DNA of 64,000 bases from Paucimonas lemoignei (GCF_004342585.1 NZ_SLZQ01000002.1:310001-374000); one strand, 5' to 3'; positions 44,455-54,054 are shown, counted from the first letter of the stretch. The notes: generated by a model not told the origin, from the letters alone. Program-made: numbers and translations.

Positions 44455-45798
44455 TCAGACCTTGTCGCTCCAAACGACATCACCGTCAACTGCATACAGC
44501 TTGCAAGGCGAGACGCTGTTTTTCTGGCAGTTCGCAATGGCGCGATCCGCCGGATCATCGCCATCCTCGACCCAGCTCCAGGCGCCGCTGGAAGAAAGCG
44601 CAAAGGCACGCGGGCTCGATTTGGTCAGGAAGGCGCGATACTGCTCCCGGCCATCTTCGCGCAGGTAGGGCACAGCCGCAATGTTGTTGACCTCTGCATA
44701 GCCGCTCTTGGGCAGGCGAGCCGGTTCGGCCAGCTTGAAAATTTCTTCGCTCGGCATGCCGATCTGGCGCAGGAATTTTTCCGTTTCCGGCAGCCAGATC
44801 TTGATGCCATCGCGGCTGCCGCTCATGCCATGCGCATCGTTCTTGAACGCGCCGAATTTCACCAGCGTGGCGTTGCCGCCGGCTGCGGTGTAGGCCTGAT
44901 GCATGCGGCTTGCCAGCGCCGGGCCGAAGTGGCTGTCATTTTCACCATAGAACCACAGGCTCGGCACACGGGCCTGGGCACCATAGGTGGCGAAGGCCTG
45001 CACCAACGAGGATTCCCACTGGCAGCCGTTGGTCTTCAAGCCGCCGGCGAAGTTGATCACGCCTTTCACGCCCGGGAAGTTATGCGTCGCAAAGGCCACA
45101 GCGGTCAGGCCGCCATAGGACTGGCCGCCCACCAGAATACGCTGCATGTCGGCCCAGGGTTGACGGGCGACGTAAGCCAGCACGTCATCGAGATCATTGG
45201 CCTGGATCTGGCCATTGGCTGTCATGTCGCAGTATTCCTCGACGTACTCGCCGCTCGACTTGGAAAAGCCTGTACGCATCGGGATCACCACGGCATAGCC
45301 GCGCTTGACGAATTCGCGGCTGACGGTCAGGAAGCGGGCGCGCTCCTGCGAACGCGGGTTGCCGAGCGACTTGCCGTGATTGAGCACGAGGATCGGGAAA
45401 GGGCCTTCGCCGGGCGGCATGTAGACGGTCGTCTCGAGTTCGCCGCTGCGGCTGCGCTTTGCCGGTTCGGCCGGCACATTGCTGGTCGCCGCCGAGACAT
45501 CCGCACCGCTGGACTTGTTGGATTTGCCAGTCCACCATGCCACTTGCTGACCATGCACCGGCACCATGACGATTTCTTCATTCAATGTCGAATCCAGGCT
45601 GACATGTTGCGGTTCGACTGGAGCGGCCGCGGGCGCAGGAGCGGTCACGGTTGCGACTGCCGCTGCCGCAGCGTGCGGCACTTGCGCAATGGAGCCTTGC
45701 GCAACCAGGCCCATGGCGGGAATGGCAGCAAAGGCAAAAAGGAAAACCAGGCTCAAGCGTCGAGCGGTGGAACGGGGTGTGGCAGTCAGATGAGGCAT
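44455..45798 (-). CDS. Exported alpha/beta hydrolase (dienelactone hydrolase-like)
   Basis: A 447-residue protein with an Arg-containing signal region (STARRLSLVFLFAFAAIPAMGLVA) and an Ala/Pro-rich linker. The hydrolase domain has FPILVLNHGKS, the elbow GGQSYGG with serine nucleophile, and DAHGM near the catalytic His. It is probably periplasmic or extracellular and cleaves an ester or amide; the substrate is unknown. It is followed by a terminator and preceded by 377 noncoding bases, so it is probably transcribed alone. Confidence 0.8.
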   Translation of the reverse strand: MPHLTATPRSTARRLSLVFLFAFAAIPAMGLVAQGSIAQVPHAAAAAVATVTAPAPAAAPVEPQHVSLDSTLNEEIVMVPVHGQQVAWWTGKSNKSSGADVSAATSNVPAEPAKRSRSGELETTVYMPPGEGPFPILVLNHGKSLGNPRSQERARFLTVSREFVKRGYAVVIPMRTGFSKSSGEYVEEYCDMTANGQIQANDLDDVLAYVARQPWADMQRILVGGQSYGGLTAVAFATHNFPGVKGVINFAGGLKTNGCQWESSLVQAFATYGAQARVPSLWFYGENDSHFGPALASRMHQAYTAAGGNATLVKFGAFKNDAHGMSGSRDGIKIWLPETEKFLRQIGMPSEEIFKLAEPARLPKSGYAEVNNIAAVPYLREDGREQYRAFLTKSSPRAFALSSSGAWSWVEDGDDPADRAIANCQKNSVSPCKLYAVDGDVVWSDKV

Positions 45799-46175
45799 AG
45801 AGGCGTATGGCTTTGCAAAATCGAAAAAAGACAGGTCTTGCTCAGGTCATGCATTCCCAGCCGGAGCTCAGGGAATCACTGCAAGAAATTTGTCTCACAC
45901 AATATTTCGTGTAGACAGCTATATCCCGTAAGAATTCTTTCTTGCAGTAATTCTTGCCCATTCTAAATACGAGATGTGCAGAGTCAATGCCAAAGAGGAA
46001 CAATCCGCAAAGAAATTTTTATTCTTATGTCAGAGCGGCATGCAATATAGAAATGTTGCTGTAAGGCCGACAAGGAAATGCCGATTTCCTTGGGCTCATT
46101 GCAATGTCAGGAAGTAAAAAGAGAAGGGGAGGAGAAGAGAATGACGCCGATGCGTGATGGCGTCTTCAGGTGTTG
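45799..46175. other. Intergenic region with a bulged hairpin
   Basis: This 377-base AT-rich gap between the hydrolase and diguanylate cyclase genes contains no gene I can support. TGTCTCACAC and GTGTAGACA (45891-45917) could pair with one bulged base, about 95 to 120 bases ahead of the hydrolase start, so it may lie in the hydrolase leader or promoter. Confidence 0.4.
46144..46164 (-). terminator. Possible terminator of the diguanylate cyclase gene
   Basis: GACGCC pairs with GGCGTC across about ten bases, 12 bases after the stop codon. The downstream minus-strand sequence is pyrimidine-rich but lacks a clean T run. Confidence 0.35.
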
Positions 46176-47834
46176 TTAAAACGCGCAGACGGTATTGCGG
46201 CCGCTTTCTTTCGCCCGGTACAGTGCCTTGTCGGCACGGCTGAAGAGGGTATGCCGGTCATCGCCGGAGCGGTAGACCGTACAGCCGATGCTGAGGGATA
46301 TCGAACAGGGACCGGCGCAGGTTTCGAATCGGCGCGCTTCGACGGAGGCACGGATGCGCTCGGATAGTGCGCGCACGCCCTCCAGATCGCAGCGCGGCAA
46401 AATCAGGACGAATTCTTCGCCGCCGTACCGGCATGCCTGATCGGACTGGCGAATGTGCCGGCCGATTTCTTCAGCGACCATGGCCAGGATATCGTTGCCT
46501 GCGGCATGGCCATTGGTATCGTTGAATAACTTGAAATGATCGATATCGATCAGGGCCAGCGCCAGCGAATCCTTGCCGCCGTAGCGCGATGCCTCGTGCA
46601 GGCGCTTGTTCAATTCCTGCTCGAACGCGCGGAAATTCAGCAGGCCGGTCAGCTGGTCGGTGGAAGCCTGTTGCGCCAGCTCCTGAACTTTTTCTTCGAG
46701 CATTTCATTCAGATGGCGGATTTCCGCGATCTGTGCCTGGCTGGTTTCGTACAGCTTGCTGTTGGTGATTGCCGTGCCGAGGAAGGAGGTCAGGTAGTCG
46801 ATCAAGTCGAGATCGGCGCTCGACAGTGTCACCGGGTTGTCAAGGCTGAAGCTTAAAAAGGTGCCGATGGGTTTTTTATTGTGCCGGATAGGCGAAATCA
46901 GAATGGTGCGCGCTTGCTGGACGATGGCCAGGGATTTTCTGTCATGGAGCGCCATCGGCAAATGCTGAATATCCCGATAATCGGGAAACAGCATGACTTT
47001 GTTTCGCTGTAAAACGTGCGCCGAGCCGCTGCTGGTCGGATCAAGCGAATAAGGGTTTTGCTTGAGATAGTTTTCCCATTCCCGACGCACGGATTCGAAT
47101 TTCGGCTTGCTGGCAACGACCTTGCGAGGGAACATTTGCCCATCCTCGACCAATGAAAAACTGATGAGATCGAGCGGCAGCTGGCGAAACAGCTCATTGG
47201 CGAATAATTCGTAAATCTTGTCGACTGAAGTCAGGCTGGTCATCTCGTCCAGGAACTGCAGGTGGCGCCGGTTTTCCGCCACGCTCGCCTTGGATTCCTC
47301 ATGCAGCATTTCCAGATGCGCAAAACGCAACCAGCGCGACAGACTGCCGTGAAAGAGATTCACGAGTTCGGTGACCCTGGCCAGATCCTGGTCAGGAATC
47401 GAGCCTTCCTGTTTAAGAAGGATCAGCACTCCGGTCGGGTTGGCGGGCCGAGCTCCCGGGGCGCAAAGCGGCACGCCTGTCATTTCCCGGATTTTCCAGT
47501 AGCGCAGGATATTCACTTCCTCGCTGGTGGCATTGTCCTCGGTGACCCGCATAACTTCACCCGATGCCATCGTGCGGGCATTCAGCTGTCCGTTATTCAG
47601 GGCGAATTTGTAGCCGAGGTAGGATTTCTCCAGGTTCTGGAATTCGGTGGGGTAGCGCAGCTTGAGGCAGGTAAGGGATTTGCCCGAAGCGTCGAGCAAA
47701 TTGATCAAATAGCCGTCCGCAACTCCCAGCGCCTGAATTTCGTCGCAAAGCAGATCGAGCAAGTCGTCCAGACGCCCGGCATTGATCATGCGATTAACGA
47801 TTTGGCATGTCCGCTCTGGCGACAGAAACGGCAT
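46176..47834 (-). CDS. Diguanylate cyclase with GAF-type sensory domains
   Basis: A 552-residue cytoplasmic protein. Two GAF-like domains fill about 10-180 and 200-365, a coiled coil lies at 370-395, and the GGDEF domain at about 395-550 has the active site RYGGEEF. The product-inhibition I-site RQSD sits five residues before GGEEF. It should make cyclic di-GMP from GTP in response to an unknown ligand. C-di-GMP often raises polysaccharide output, so a link to the EPS locus is plausible but unproven here. Confidence 0.92.
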   Translation of the reverse strand: MPFLSPERTCQIVNRMINAGRLDDLLDLLCDEIQALGVADGYLINLLDASGKSLTCLKLRYPTEFQNLEKSYLGYKFALNNGQLNARTMASGEVMRVTEDNATSEEVNILRYWKIREMTGVPLCAPGARPANPTGVLILLKQEGSIPDQDLARVTELVNLFHGSLSRWLRFAHLEMLHEESKASVAENRRHLQFLDEMTSLTSVDKIYELFANELFRQLPLDLISFSLVEDGQMFPRKVVASKPKFESVRREWENYLKQNPYSLDPTSSGSAHVLQRNKVMLFPDYRDIQHLPMALHDRKSLAIVQQARTILISPIRHNKKPIGTFLSFSLDNPVTLSSADLDLIDYLTSFLGTAITNSKLYETSQAQIAEIRHLNEMLEEKVQELAQQASTDQLTGLLNFRAFEQELNKRLHEASRYGGKDSLALALIDIDHFKLFNDTNGHAAGNDILAMVAEEIGRHIRQSDQACRYGGEEFVLILPRCDLEGVRALSERIRASVEARRFETCAGPCSISLSIGCTVYRSGDDRHTLFSRADKALYRAKESGRNTVCAF

Positions 47835-47918
47835 CGCACTTCCCCTTGATTATTTTTGTAAATTCGGCGTACTTTACTCTCCTTTAAGCCTGAGAGCCAG
47901 TATTTGAGCGGGTTGGCG

Positions 47919-47954
47919 GCGCGCAGTGTCGCCATATCCTGACAAACTGCGCGC
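47919..47954. repeat. Long GC hairpin downstream of ybdK
   Basis: GCGCGCAGT (47919-47927) and ACTGCGCGC (47946-47954) form a nine-base stem with a further GTC/GAC pair inside. It lies 17 bases after the ybdK stop without a T tract; it may slow or stop transcription or protect the mRNA end. Confidence 0.4.
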
Positions 47955-47970
47955 TGTCTTCGTCGTTACG

Positions 47971-49095
47971 CTAGGCGCAGCCCTGCCGGAAGCGCTGGAT
48001 GGCTGAATCCACCATGCCTTCGGCGCTGCCGGTGGCAAGATATTGTTCGCGCAAATAATTGGCGTCGTTGCCGGCCTGGCATTCCTGGTAGAGGTGCTCG
48101 AACGCCGACTGCCCGCCCAGCACGGCGGCATGCTCGTCGATGCGGCGCAGCGTGGCCAGGATATCCTCGCGCAGCGACAGCGTTTCATGGGTTTTCGGAT
48201 GCACGATGGTGCCATCGAGGCCGAAGCGGCAAGCCTGGAAGCGGTTGTAGTTGTAGACCAGGTAATCGTCTTCCGCAGGGGCGGGTTCCTCGCGCAGCAG
48301 CAGGTGGCGGCACAAGGCTTGCAGATAGCAGGCCAGCGCGGCAGCCCGTTCCACGGTCAGCGGCGTGTCGCACACGCGCAACTCGATCGTGCCGTATTCC
48401 GGCTTGGGCCGGATGTCCCAATAAAAGTCCTTCATGCTCTTGACCACGCCGGTATGTTCCATGCGGGCGAAGTAATCATGCTCGAAATCGTGCCAGCTCT
48501 GCAGGAAGGGCGCGCGTCCGCTCAAGGGGAAGGCGGAAACGGAATTCAGGCGTGCGGAACTGAACTGGGTATCGCGCCCCTGGAAAAACGGCGAGGAGGC
48601 GGACAGGGCGATAAAGTGCGGCACGTAGCGGTTCAATGCATGCAGCAAAAACAGCGCATCGTCACCGGAAGCGCAACCGATGTGGACGTGCTGGCCGAAC
48701 ACCGTGAATTGCTTGGCGAGGTAGCCGTATAGCGCCGAGACTTCCTTGAAGCGCGGCTTGGAAAAAATCTTCCGTTCCGACCAGAGCTGAAAGGGATGGG
48801 TGCCGCCGCCGCAGACGCCGATGTTGAGCTTGTCCGCCGCATGCACGAGCGTATCGCGGATACGCTGCAATTCATCCACCAGGCTGGTGAAATCCTTGTG
48901 CACGCCGGTATTTATTTCGATCATGCTCTCGGTGATTTCCGGCGTCACGTTGCCCGGGAAGGGCTTGCGTGACAACAGATCCAGCATGTCCGGGCTGGCC
49001 GATACCAGGTCGAAATCTGACAGGCTGACCAGTTGCAGCTCGAGCTCGACGCCCATGGTCAGCGCCTCGGAAGTATTGAAGGTTTCCAATGGCAT
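47971..49095 (-). CDS. ybdK: YbdK-family carboxylate-amine ligase (glutamate-cysteine ligase type 2)
   Basis: A 374-residue enzyme with MGVELELQLVSLSDFDLV at the N-terminus and HVHIGCASGDDALFLLHALNRYVPHFIALSASSPFFQGRDT, both standard for GCS2 proteins, plus WDIRPKPEYGTIELRVCDTP. It has weak glutamate-cysteine ligase activity in known members; the true substrate is unclear. Its start lies five bases from the antiporter stop, so the two genes are probably co-transcribed. Confidence 0.9.
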   Translation of the reverse strand: MPLETFNTSEALTMGVELELQLVSLSDFDLVSASPDMLDLLSRKPFPGNVTPEITESMIEINTGVHKDFTSLVDELQRIRDTLVHAADKLNIGVCGGGTHPFQLWSERKIFSKPRFKEVSALYGYLAKQFTVFGQHVHIGCASGDDALFLLHALNRYVPHFIALSASSPFFQGRDTQFSSARLNSVSAFPLSGRAPFLQSWHDFEHDYFARMEHTGVVKSMKDFYWDIRPKPEYGTIELRVCDTPLTVERAAALACYLQALCRHLLLREEPAPAEDDYLVYNYNRFQACRFGLDGTIVHPKTHETLSLREDILATLRRIDEHAAVLGGQSAFEHLYQECQAGNDANYLREQYLATGSAEGMVDSAIQRFRQGCA

Positions 49096-49099
49096 CGTG

Positions 49100-50278
49100 T
49101 TACTCCTCGTGGGATGTTTCGCGCGCCCAGATCAGCGCGCGCTGGGTCAGGATCGGGCCGGCGACTTCCATCACCAGCACCATCGCCGCCAGCGGCGCCA
49201 ATTGGGTCATCAGATCGATACTCAAACGGGTTTGCTCCAGGATCAGGATGGCGAATACCGATGCCGGACTCAGCGCCAGGCCCGTGAGCAAGCCCTTGCG
49301 CCAGGATATGCCGCTGACATGGGCAAAAACCGTAACACCGGCGATCTTGGCAATGATTCGCACGACAATGATCAATAAACCCAGGACGATGCCTGACATC
49401 GCCTGCTGCCACTGCAGCGTGGTGGCCACGAACAGGAATAGAGGAATAACCAGCAGGTCGCCCAGCACGCCGAAATTACGCTGCGTCTGGCTCAGGGTCT
49501 CGCGCCGGTGTCGCGCCACCAGGCCAAATGCCAGGGTGGAAAGGATCGGCGAAAAATCGAGGGTATGCGACAGCGCCACCAGGAGGATGACGCCGATGGC
49601 GAAGCTGACCGTCGCATCGGTGCCGACATTCCCGAGCCGCCTGCGCAAGGCCGGCACCAGCACGCCGAACAGCGCGCCCAGCACGGCGGAAAGGATCAGC
49701 ACCACCAGGCTATTCCAGCCTGCCTTGAGGATGCTGCCGGAACTCTGGAACAGCCAGTAACCGACGATTGCCTTGAAGGCAAATACCGCCATCACGGAAT
49801 TCAGCGCAGACAGGTGCAGGGCGCGTTCGGTCACTTGCCCCGAGCTGGACTGTTCGTTGACTACGCGCAGGATGCCGGCCGGCGAAGTCGCCATCGCCAG
49901 CGATGCCAGCAACAGGCCGGTCAGGGTGGTGGTGCCGTACCAAGTCGCGATGTAATAGACGGCCGCGAAGGTGCCGACCGCCTCCGCCGCACTCGAGGCG
50001 GCAATCCAGCGATTGATCTTCAGCCAGTCCAGGTTGATGCGGTAGCCAAGCTCGAAAAGGATCAGGCCGAAAGCAATGTCGGCCAGCGCCAGCATGTTGC
50101 CATCCACGCTTTTCGGTAAAAAGCCGATCTGCGTGCTGGCGAGCACGAAGCCCACCAGACCGTAAAGGCTGATGCGGGGCAGTCCGGTCCAGCGATGGCC
50201 AAATTCACCTACCATCCAGCCGATGGCGATTGCAAACGGCCAGGCAAGCTCTTGCGGAATCGAAAGTGTTTCGAGCAT
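49100..50278 (-). CDS. Cation:proton antiporter (CPA2-like)
   Basis: An inner membrane protein of 392 residues with about twelve hydrophobic helices. Segments such as LALADIAFGLILFELGYRINLDWL, GLLLASLAMATSPAGILRVVNEQ and LTGLALSPASVFAILILEQTR are like the Na+/H+ or K+/H+ exchanger fold. There is no C-terminal TrkA-N domain. It presumably exchanges a monovalent cation for protons. It is the first gene of a pair with ybdK. Confidence 0.87.
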   Translation of the reverse strand: MLETLSIPQELAWPFAIAIGWMVGEFGHRWTGLPRISLYGLVGFVLASTQIGFLPKSVDGNMLALADIAFGLILFELGYRINLDWLKINRWIAASSAAEAVGTFAAVYYIATWYGTTTLTGLLLASLAMATSPAGILRVVNEQSSSGQVTERALHLSALNSVMAVFAFKAIVGYWLFQSSGSILKAGWNSLVVLILSAVLGALFGVLVPALRRRLGNVGTDATVSFAIGVILLVALSHTLDFSPILSTLAFGLVARHRRETLSQTQRNFGVLGDLLVIPLFLFVATTLQWQQAMSGIVLGLLIIVVRIIAKIAGVTVFAHVSGISWRKGLLTGLALSPASVFAILILEQTRLSIDLMTQLAPLAAMVLVMEVAGPILTQRALIWARETSHEE

Positions 50279-50594
50279 AGCTTTCCTTTTTGAGAGGGCT
50301 GCATAACCTGCCGGCTGCGGGATGCAGACGACAGCAGGTATATAGACCTGATTGATTGGGTACGACGCGCCTTAATGGCGTACTTTGGCGGAACCGCTCA
50401 CCCATTGTAATAGGTGCAATGCAGCGGTTGAATAGAGCCTGTGGAGCGGCTCGGCCGTGCGATTATATGCCAACTATTCCCTTAGGCAAAATCAACAGCG
50501 ATAGCCGGATAATTCGCGGATTTTGGCCTGAAGGCAGTTTGCCAACCGCTAGGCCTTGGATGGTTCTCGTTCAAGCCCAGGGCGCGGATGGCAT
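50279..50594. other. Intergenic region with an inverted repeat
   Basis: A 316-base gap between the pirin stop and the antiporter start, with no convincing gene. AACCGCT (50392-50398) and AGCGGTT (50423-50429), with CACC/GGTG inside, could form a hairpin upstream of the antiporter gene. No terminator T tract is seen. Confidence 0.4.
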
Positions 50595-51524
50595 TCAGGG
50601 ATAGCGTACCGGCTTGCCGGGCAGATCGGGCAGCGGGATGAACTCGGTCTCTCCCGGCACTGGCGCAAAGCGCTGTTCGCGCCAATCCTGCTTGGCTTGT
50701 TCGATACGGTCGGCAGAACTGGAAACGAAATTCCAGGTCAGGTAGCGCGGGCCATCCATCGGTTCGCCGCCCAGCAGCACGGCTCTGACATTCGCCGACA
50801 CTGCCGCCAGCGTGACAGGTTTGCCGGGTTTTAATACGAGCAATTCGCCGGCATCGAAAGCGCCGTCGCGTCCGAGGTCGAGTTTGCCTTCCACGATATA
50901 AATGGCCCGCTCGGTATAGTCGGCCGGCAGTTCGATGCGCGCGCCCGCCTGCAACTGGAGGTCCACATAAAACAAGTCGGACAGCGTTTGCACCGGCGAG
51001 CGACGATTGAAGCAGCTGCCGGCGACGATGCGCGCCGTGATGCCTTCGCCTTCTTCCACTGGCAAGGCATCGATGCCGGTGTGACGGAAATCGGGCGCGC
51101 ATTCCTCCTGCGCGCGCGGCAGCGCTACCCAGCATTGCAGGCCGAACAGCGAGGATTCATGCTGGCGAGTTTCCGACGCTGTGCGCTCGGAATGGACGAT
51201 GCCGCTGCCGGCGGTCATCCAGTTGACGTCGCCGGGCCGAATGGCTTGCACGCTACCCAGACTGTCGCGATGCAGGATTTCGCCGGAAAACAGATAGGTC
51301 ACCGTTGCCAGCCCGATGTGAGGATGCGGCCTCACATCGAGCCCTCGTCCCGGGGAAAACACGTGCGGTCCCATCTGGTCGAGAAATACATATGGTCCGA
51401 CCATGCGCTTTTGCCGCGAGGGCAAGGCACGCCGCACTTCGAAGTTATCGCCCAGGTCGTGAGTGCGCGGCACTACCACGACTTCCAGGTCGCTATCGGG
51501 TGGCAAATCGAATTCGAGCGACAT
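50595..51524 (-). CDS. Pirin-family protein
   Basis: A 309-residue double-cupin protein. Metal ligands are in DVRPHPHIGLATVTYLFSGEILHRDSLG and the partner strand GIVHSER; the C-terminal cupin has YIVEGKLDLGRDGAFDAGELLVL and GGEPMDGPRYLTWNFVSSS. Some pirins have quercetinase activity, others act in stress responses. It is last in an apparent stress operon with wrbA, doxX and osmC; the osmC stop is two bases away. Confidence 0.92.
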   Translation of the reverse strand: MSLEFDLPPDSDLEVVVVPRTHDLGDNFEVRRALPSRQKRMVGPYVFLDQMGPHVFSPGRGLDVRPHPHIGLATVTYLFSGEILHRDSLGSVQAIRPGDVNWMTAGSGIVHSERTASETRQHESSLFGLQCWVALPRAQEECAPDFRHTGIDALPVEEGEGITARIVAGSCFNRRSPVQTLSDLFYVDLQLQAGARIELPADYTERAIYIVEGKLDLGRDGAFDAGELLVLKPGKPVTLAAVSANVRAVLLGGEPMDGPRYLTWNFVSSSADRIEQAKQDWREQRFAPVPGETEFIPLPDLPGKPVRYP

Positions 51525-51526
51525 CG

Positions 51527-51910
51527 CTACTCCTCTTCGGTGACAATCCGGATTTCACCGGACAGGACTCTATGCATAGGACACTTATTGGCGATCTCGG
51601 TCAGCCGCGCGCGCTGCACGTCACCGAGATCGCCGACATAACGGATACGGCGGCGCAGCAGGTAGGCATCGCCTTCCTGGCCATGCTCGATCCGTACCTG
51701 CACATCCTCCAGCGGCCATGCCTTGCGGCGTGCGTACAAGACTAACGTCATGGCGGTGCAGGAACCTAGCGATGCAGCCAGCAAGTCGTGCGGCGACGGG
51801 CCGGTATCTTCGCCGCCATGCTGCGCCGACTCATCCGTGAGCAGCCGGTGCGATCCGATGCTGACCACATGCTGCAGCTTGCCCGTCCCCTTTCGTACGG
51901 TAACTTCCAT
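51527..51910 (-). CDS. OsmC-family peroxiredoxin-like protein
   Basis: A 127-residue OsmC/YhfA-like protein. The two redox cysteines are in LLAASLGSCTAMTLVLYARRKAW and NKCPMHRVLSGEIRI. It should reduce organic hydroperoxides or related electrophiles. The ATG overlaps the stop of doxX by one base (TAATG), showing tight coupling. It is short but complete for the small OsmC subfamily. Confidence 0.92.
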   Translation of the reverse strand: MEVTVRKGTGKLQHVVSIGSHRLLTDESAQHGGEDTGPSPHDLLAASLGSCTAMTLVLYARRKAWPLEDVQVRIEHGQEGDAYLLRRRIRYVGDLGDVQRARLTEIANKCPMHRVLSGEIRIVTEEE

Positions 51911-52317
51911 TACAGATCCCGGAAGCTGGAACGCTTGCGCGCGGCAGCGTTATCCATGCTGGGCGCGCCTGCGCCGTATTTCACGAACAGCAGATAGCCG
52001 CCTGCCATGGCGAGGTTTTTCATGAAGTTGTTCATCTGGTTGGGATCGGCAAAGTTGGTATGGGCGACCACTGCGGTGGCAACCGAAAAGAGCGCCAGCA
52101 TGGCCGCGACCCAGCGTGTCTTGAAGCCCAACAGCAAGGCCAGCCCGCCGCCCAGTTCGATCAGGATGACAAGCGGCGTAACGACCGCCGGCATGGGCAG
52201 CCCGAGATGCGCAAAGTATCCGGAAGTGCCGCTGAAGTTACTGAGCTTGCTCCAGCCGGAAATAATGTAGATATGCGACATCAAGATTCTTGCCGCGATT
52301 TCCAGTACCTTATCCAT
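51910..52317 (-). CDS. DoxX-family membrane protein
   Basis: A 135-residue inner membrane protein with four helices. HIYIISGWSKLSNFSGTSGYFAHLGLP and ELGGGLALLLGFKTRWVAAMLALFSV are typical of DoxX. The start at 52317 has GAGGAG seven bases ahead. DoxX proteins may assist electron or redox functions; in this operon a role in oxidative or quinone stress is likely. The C-terminus has a basic AAARKRSSFRDL tail. Confidence 0.88.
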   Translation of the reverse strand: MDKVLEIAARILMSHIYIISGWSKLSNFSGTSGYFAHLGLPMPAVVTPLVILIELGGGLALLLGFKTRWVAAMLALFSVATAVVAHTNFADPNQMNNFMKNLAMAGGYLLFVKYGAGAPSMDNAAARKRSSFRDL

Positions 52318-52533
52318 GCCGATCTCCTCGAGGTGTCGCAATCAATAGGTCCGACTCGCTGGCGCGGCCTGGCTTGGTGTCGTCAAGCTGTTCGAGCATC
52401 AAGTGGGATGCCTGCACTAGCAGCCAATTGCATGATACTCCACTGCACAATCACCTGAATGCCGGCAGGGCGTCCCCGTGAAGGAAGCTCATGCTGAAAG
52501 GATCTGCATGGCTTCCCGAAGGGCAGGTTCACA

Positions 52534-53154
52534 TTATTTTTGCGCCAGTTTTTTCGCGATTTCCGCGACATGCCTGCCCTGAAACCGCGCCATGGCGAGT
52601 TCGTTCTCGCTCGGCATGCGCGAACCATCCCCGGCGGTAATGGTGGAGGCGCCGTACGGGCTGCCGCCTGTGATGGCATCCATTGACATCTGCCGGGCTT
52701 CAGAATAGGGCAGGCCAACGATGACCATGCCCTGGTGCAGCAAGGTCGTATGGAAGCTGGTCAGCGTGGTTTCCTGGCCGCCGTGCTGGGTGGCGGTACT
52801 GGTGAAGACACTGCCCACCTTGCCGATCAGCGCGCCTTTGACCCATAGTCCGCCTGTCTGGTCGAGGAAATTGCGCATTTGCGCGCACATGTTGCCGAAG
52901 CGGGTAGGCGTGCCGAAGATGATGGCGTCGGCTTCCGGCAAGTGGTCGACGGTAGCCACGGGCACGTGCGCAAAAGCCTGGCGTGCCGCCTTGGCGCCGG
53001 ATTTTTCCAGCACGTCGTCAGGAACCAGTTCCGGCACCTGTAAGAGTGTGACTTCGACGTCATCGACTTCGTTTGCGCCGGCTGCCACGGCTTCGGCCAT
53101 CTTATAGATATGGCCATGGGAACTGTAGAACACCACTTGCACCTTGATCGCCAT
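52534..53154 (-). CDS. wrbA: NAD(P)H:quinone oxidoreductase, type IV (WrbA)
   Basis: A 206-residue flavodoxin-like FMN protein. [19 protein letters not shown] is the phosphate-binding loop; [24 protein letters not shown] and [22 protein letters not shown] complete the WrbA pattern. It reduces quinones by two electrons, avoiding semiquinone radicals. It begins the wrbA-doxX-osmC-pirin group, though a 216-base gap before doxX may hold a second promoter. A palindrome lies upstream at 53263-53280. Confidence 0.93.
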   Translation of the reverse strand: MAIKVQVVFYSSHGHIYKMAEAVAAGANEVDDVEVTLLQVPELVPDDVLEKSGAKAARQAFAHVPVATVDHLPEADAIIFGTPTRFGNMCAQMRNFLDQTGGLWVKGALIGKVGSVFTSTATQHGGQETTLTSFHTTLLHQGMVIVGLPYSEARQMSMDAITGGSPYGASTITAGDGSRMPSENELAMARFQGRHVAEIAKKLAQK

Positions 53155-53262
53155 AAGGCCTCCTGTCGGTTGCGCTCGCCGCCTGGAATAGGCAAGGCGA
53201 AATAGTGGATTTGATCTATTAGGAGGACGCAGGCTCCATCCAGCTCAGGCTTTTTAAGCGAG

Positions 53263-53280
53263 ATTTGTGTCTAGACAAAT
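53263..53280. promoter_or_regulatory. Palindrome ATTTG-N8-CAAAT upstream of wrbA
   Basis: Five-base arms (53263-53267, 53276-53280) surround a spacer that includes a GTCTAGAC core palindrome. It is about 110 bases upstream of wrbA. It may bind a redox or quinone-responsive regulator; no regulator gene is adjacent. Confidence 0.4.
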
Positions 53281-53425
53281 GTGTGGATGGTTTGCTTTGG
53301 GGGAATCAAGCGCGGGAAGGTTCGACTGGCGGCTTTGCTGGCTATCTTTGAGGAGCAATCCCATGCTTGCGAGATAGAACCCGATTCGCGCCAGTATGGC
53401 GGCTTGAGCCTCAGCGCAAAAAAAA

Positions 53426-53458
53426 TAAGGAGCCATGCGCAACCGCGCAGGCTCCTTA
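53426..53458 (-). terminator. Rho-independent terminator of sodB
   Basis: TAAGGAGCC (53426-53434) pairs with GGCTCCTTA (53450-53458), with an inner GCGC/GCGC extension, followed on the minus strand by a long T run. It sits 18 bases after the sodB stop. Confidence 0.88.
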
Positions 53459-53475
53459 GTTTGGAATCAATCCGC

Positions 53476-54054
53476 TTACGCGAAATTCTTCGCGACGAAA
53501 TCCCAGTTCACCAGGCTCCAGAAGGACTCGATGTACTTAGGACGGGCGTTACGGTAATCGATGTAGTAAGCGTGTTCCCAGACGTCGCAGGTCAGCAGCG
53601 GCTTGTCGGCGCTGGTCAGCGGGGTAGCGGCGTTGGAAGTGTTGACGATATCGACCGAGCCGTCTGCCTTCTTCACCAGCCAAGTCCAGCCGGAACCGAA
53701 ATTGCCGATGCCCGACTTGGTGAATTCTTCCTTGAACTTGTCGAAAGAACCCCACTTGGCATTGATCGCCTCAGCCAGCGCGCCGGTCGGTGCGCCGCCG
53801 GCGTTGGGAGCCAGGCCATTCCAGTAGAACGTGTGGTTCCAGACTTGAGCAGCGTTATTGAATACGCCACCGGAAGATTTCTTGATGATGTCTTCGAGCG
53901 AAGCGTTTTCGAATTCGGTGCCCTTGATCAGGTTGTTCAGGTTGGTGACATAAGCCTGATGGTGTTTGCCATAGTGGTATTCCAGGGTTTCCTTGGAAAT
54001 GTGCGGTTGCAGGGCATCCATCGCATACGGCAGCGGCGGCAAGGTATGTTCCAT
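53476..54054 (-). CDS. sodB: Iron superoxide dismutase
   Basis: A 192-residue Fe-type superoxide dismutase. [19 protein letters not shown] carries two metal histidines; GSGWTWLV and the C-terminal [23 protein letters not shown] supply the Asp and His ligands. It dismutates superoxide in the cytoplasm. The order xseA then sodB, with both on the minus strand and a 100-base gap, is common in Burkholderiales. A strong terminator follows. Confidence 0.96.
   Translation of the reverse strand: MEHTLPPLPYAMDALQPHISKETLEYHYGKHHQAYVTNLNNLIKGTEFENASLEDIIKKSSGGVFNNAAQVWNHTFYWNGLAPNAGGAPTGALAEAINAKWGSFDKFKEEFTKSGIGNFGSGWTWLVKKADGSVDIVNTSNAATPLTSADKPLLTCDVWEHAYYIDYRNARPKYIESFWSLVNWDFVAKNFA

Larger units (their letters stand above)
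53155..53475. other. Intergenic region between sodB and wrbA
   Basis: A 321-base gap with the sodB terminator at 53426-53458 and the palindrome at 53263-53280. I see no gene in it. Confidence 0.5.

Noticed and set aside
44380-45966. 528-codon plus-strand frame opposite the secreted hydrolase
   Set aside because: Antisense to a gene with signal peptide, GxSxG elbow and terminator; no motif of its own.
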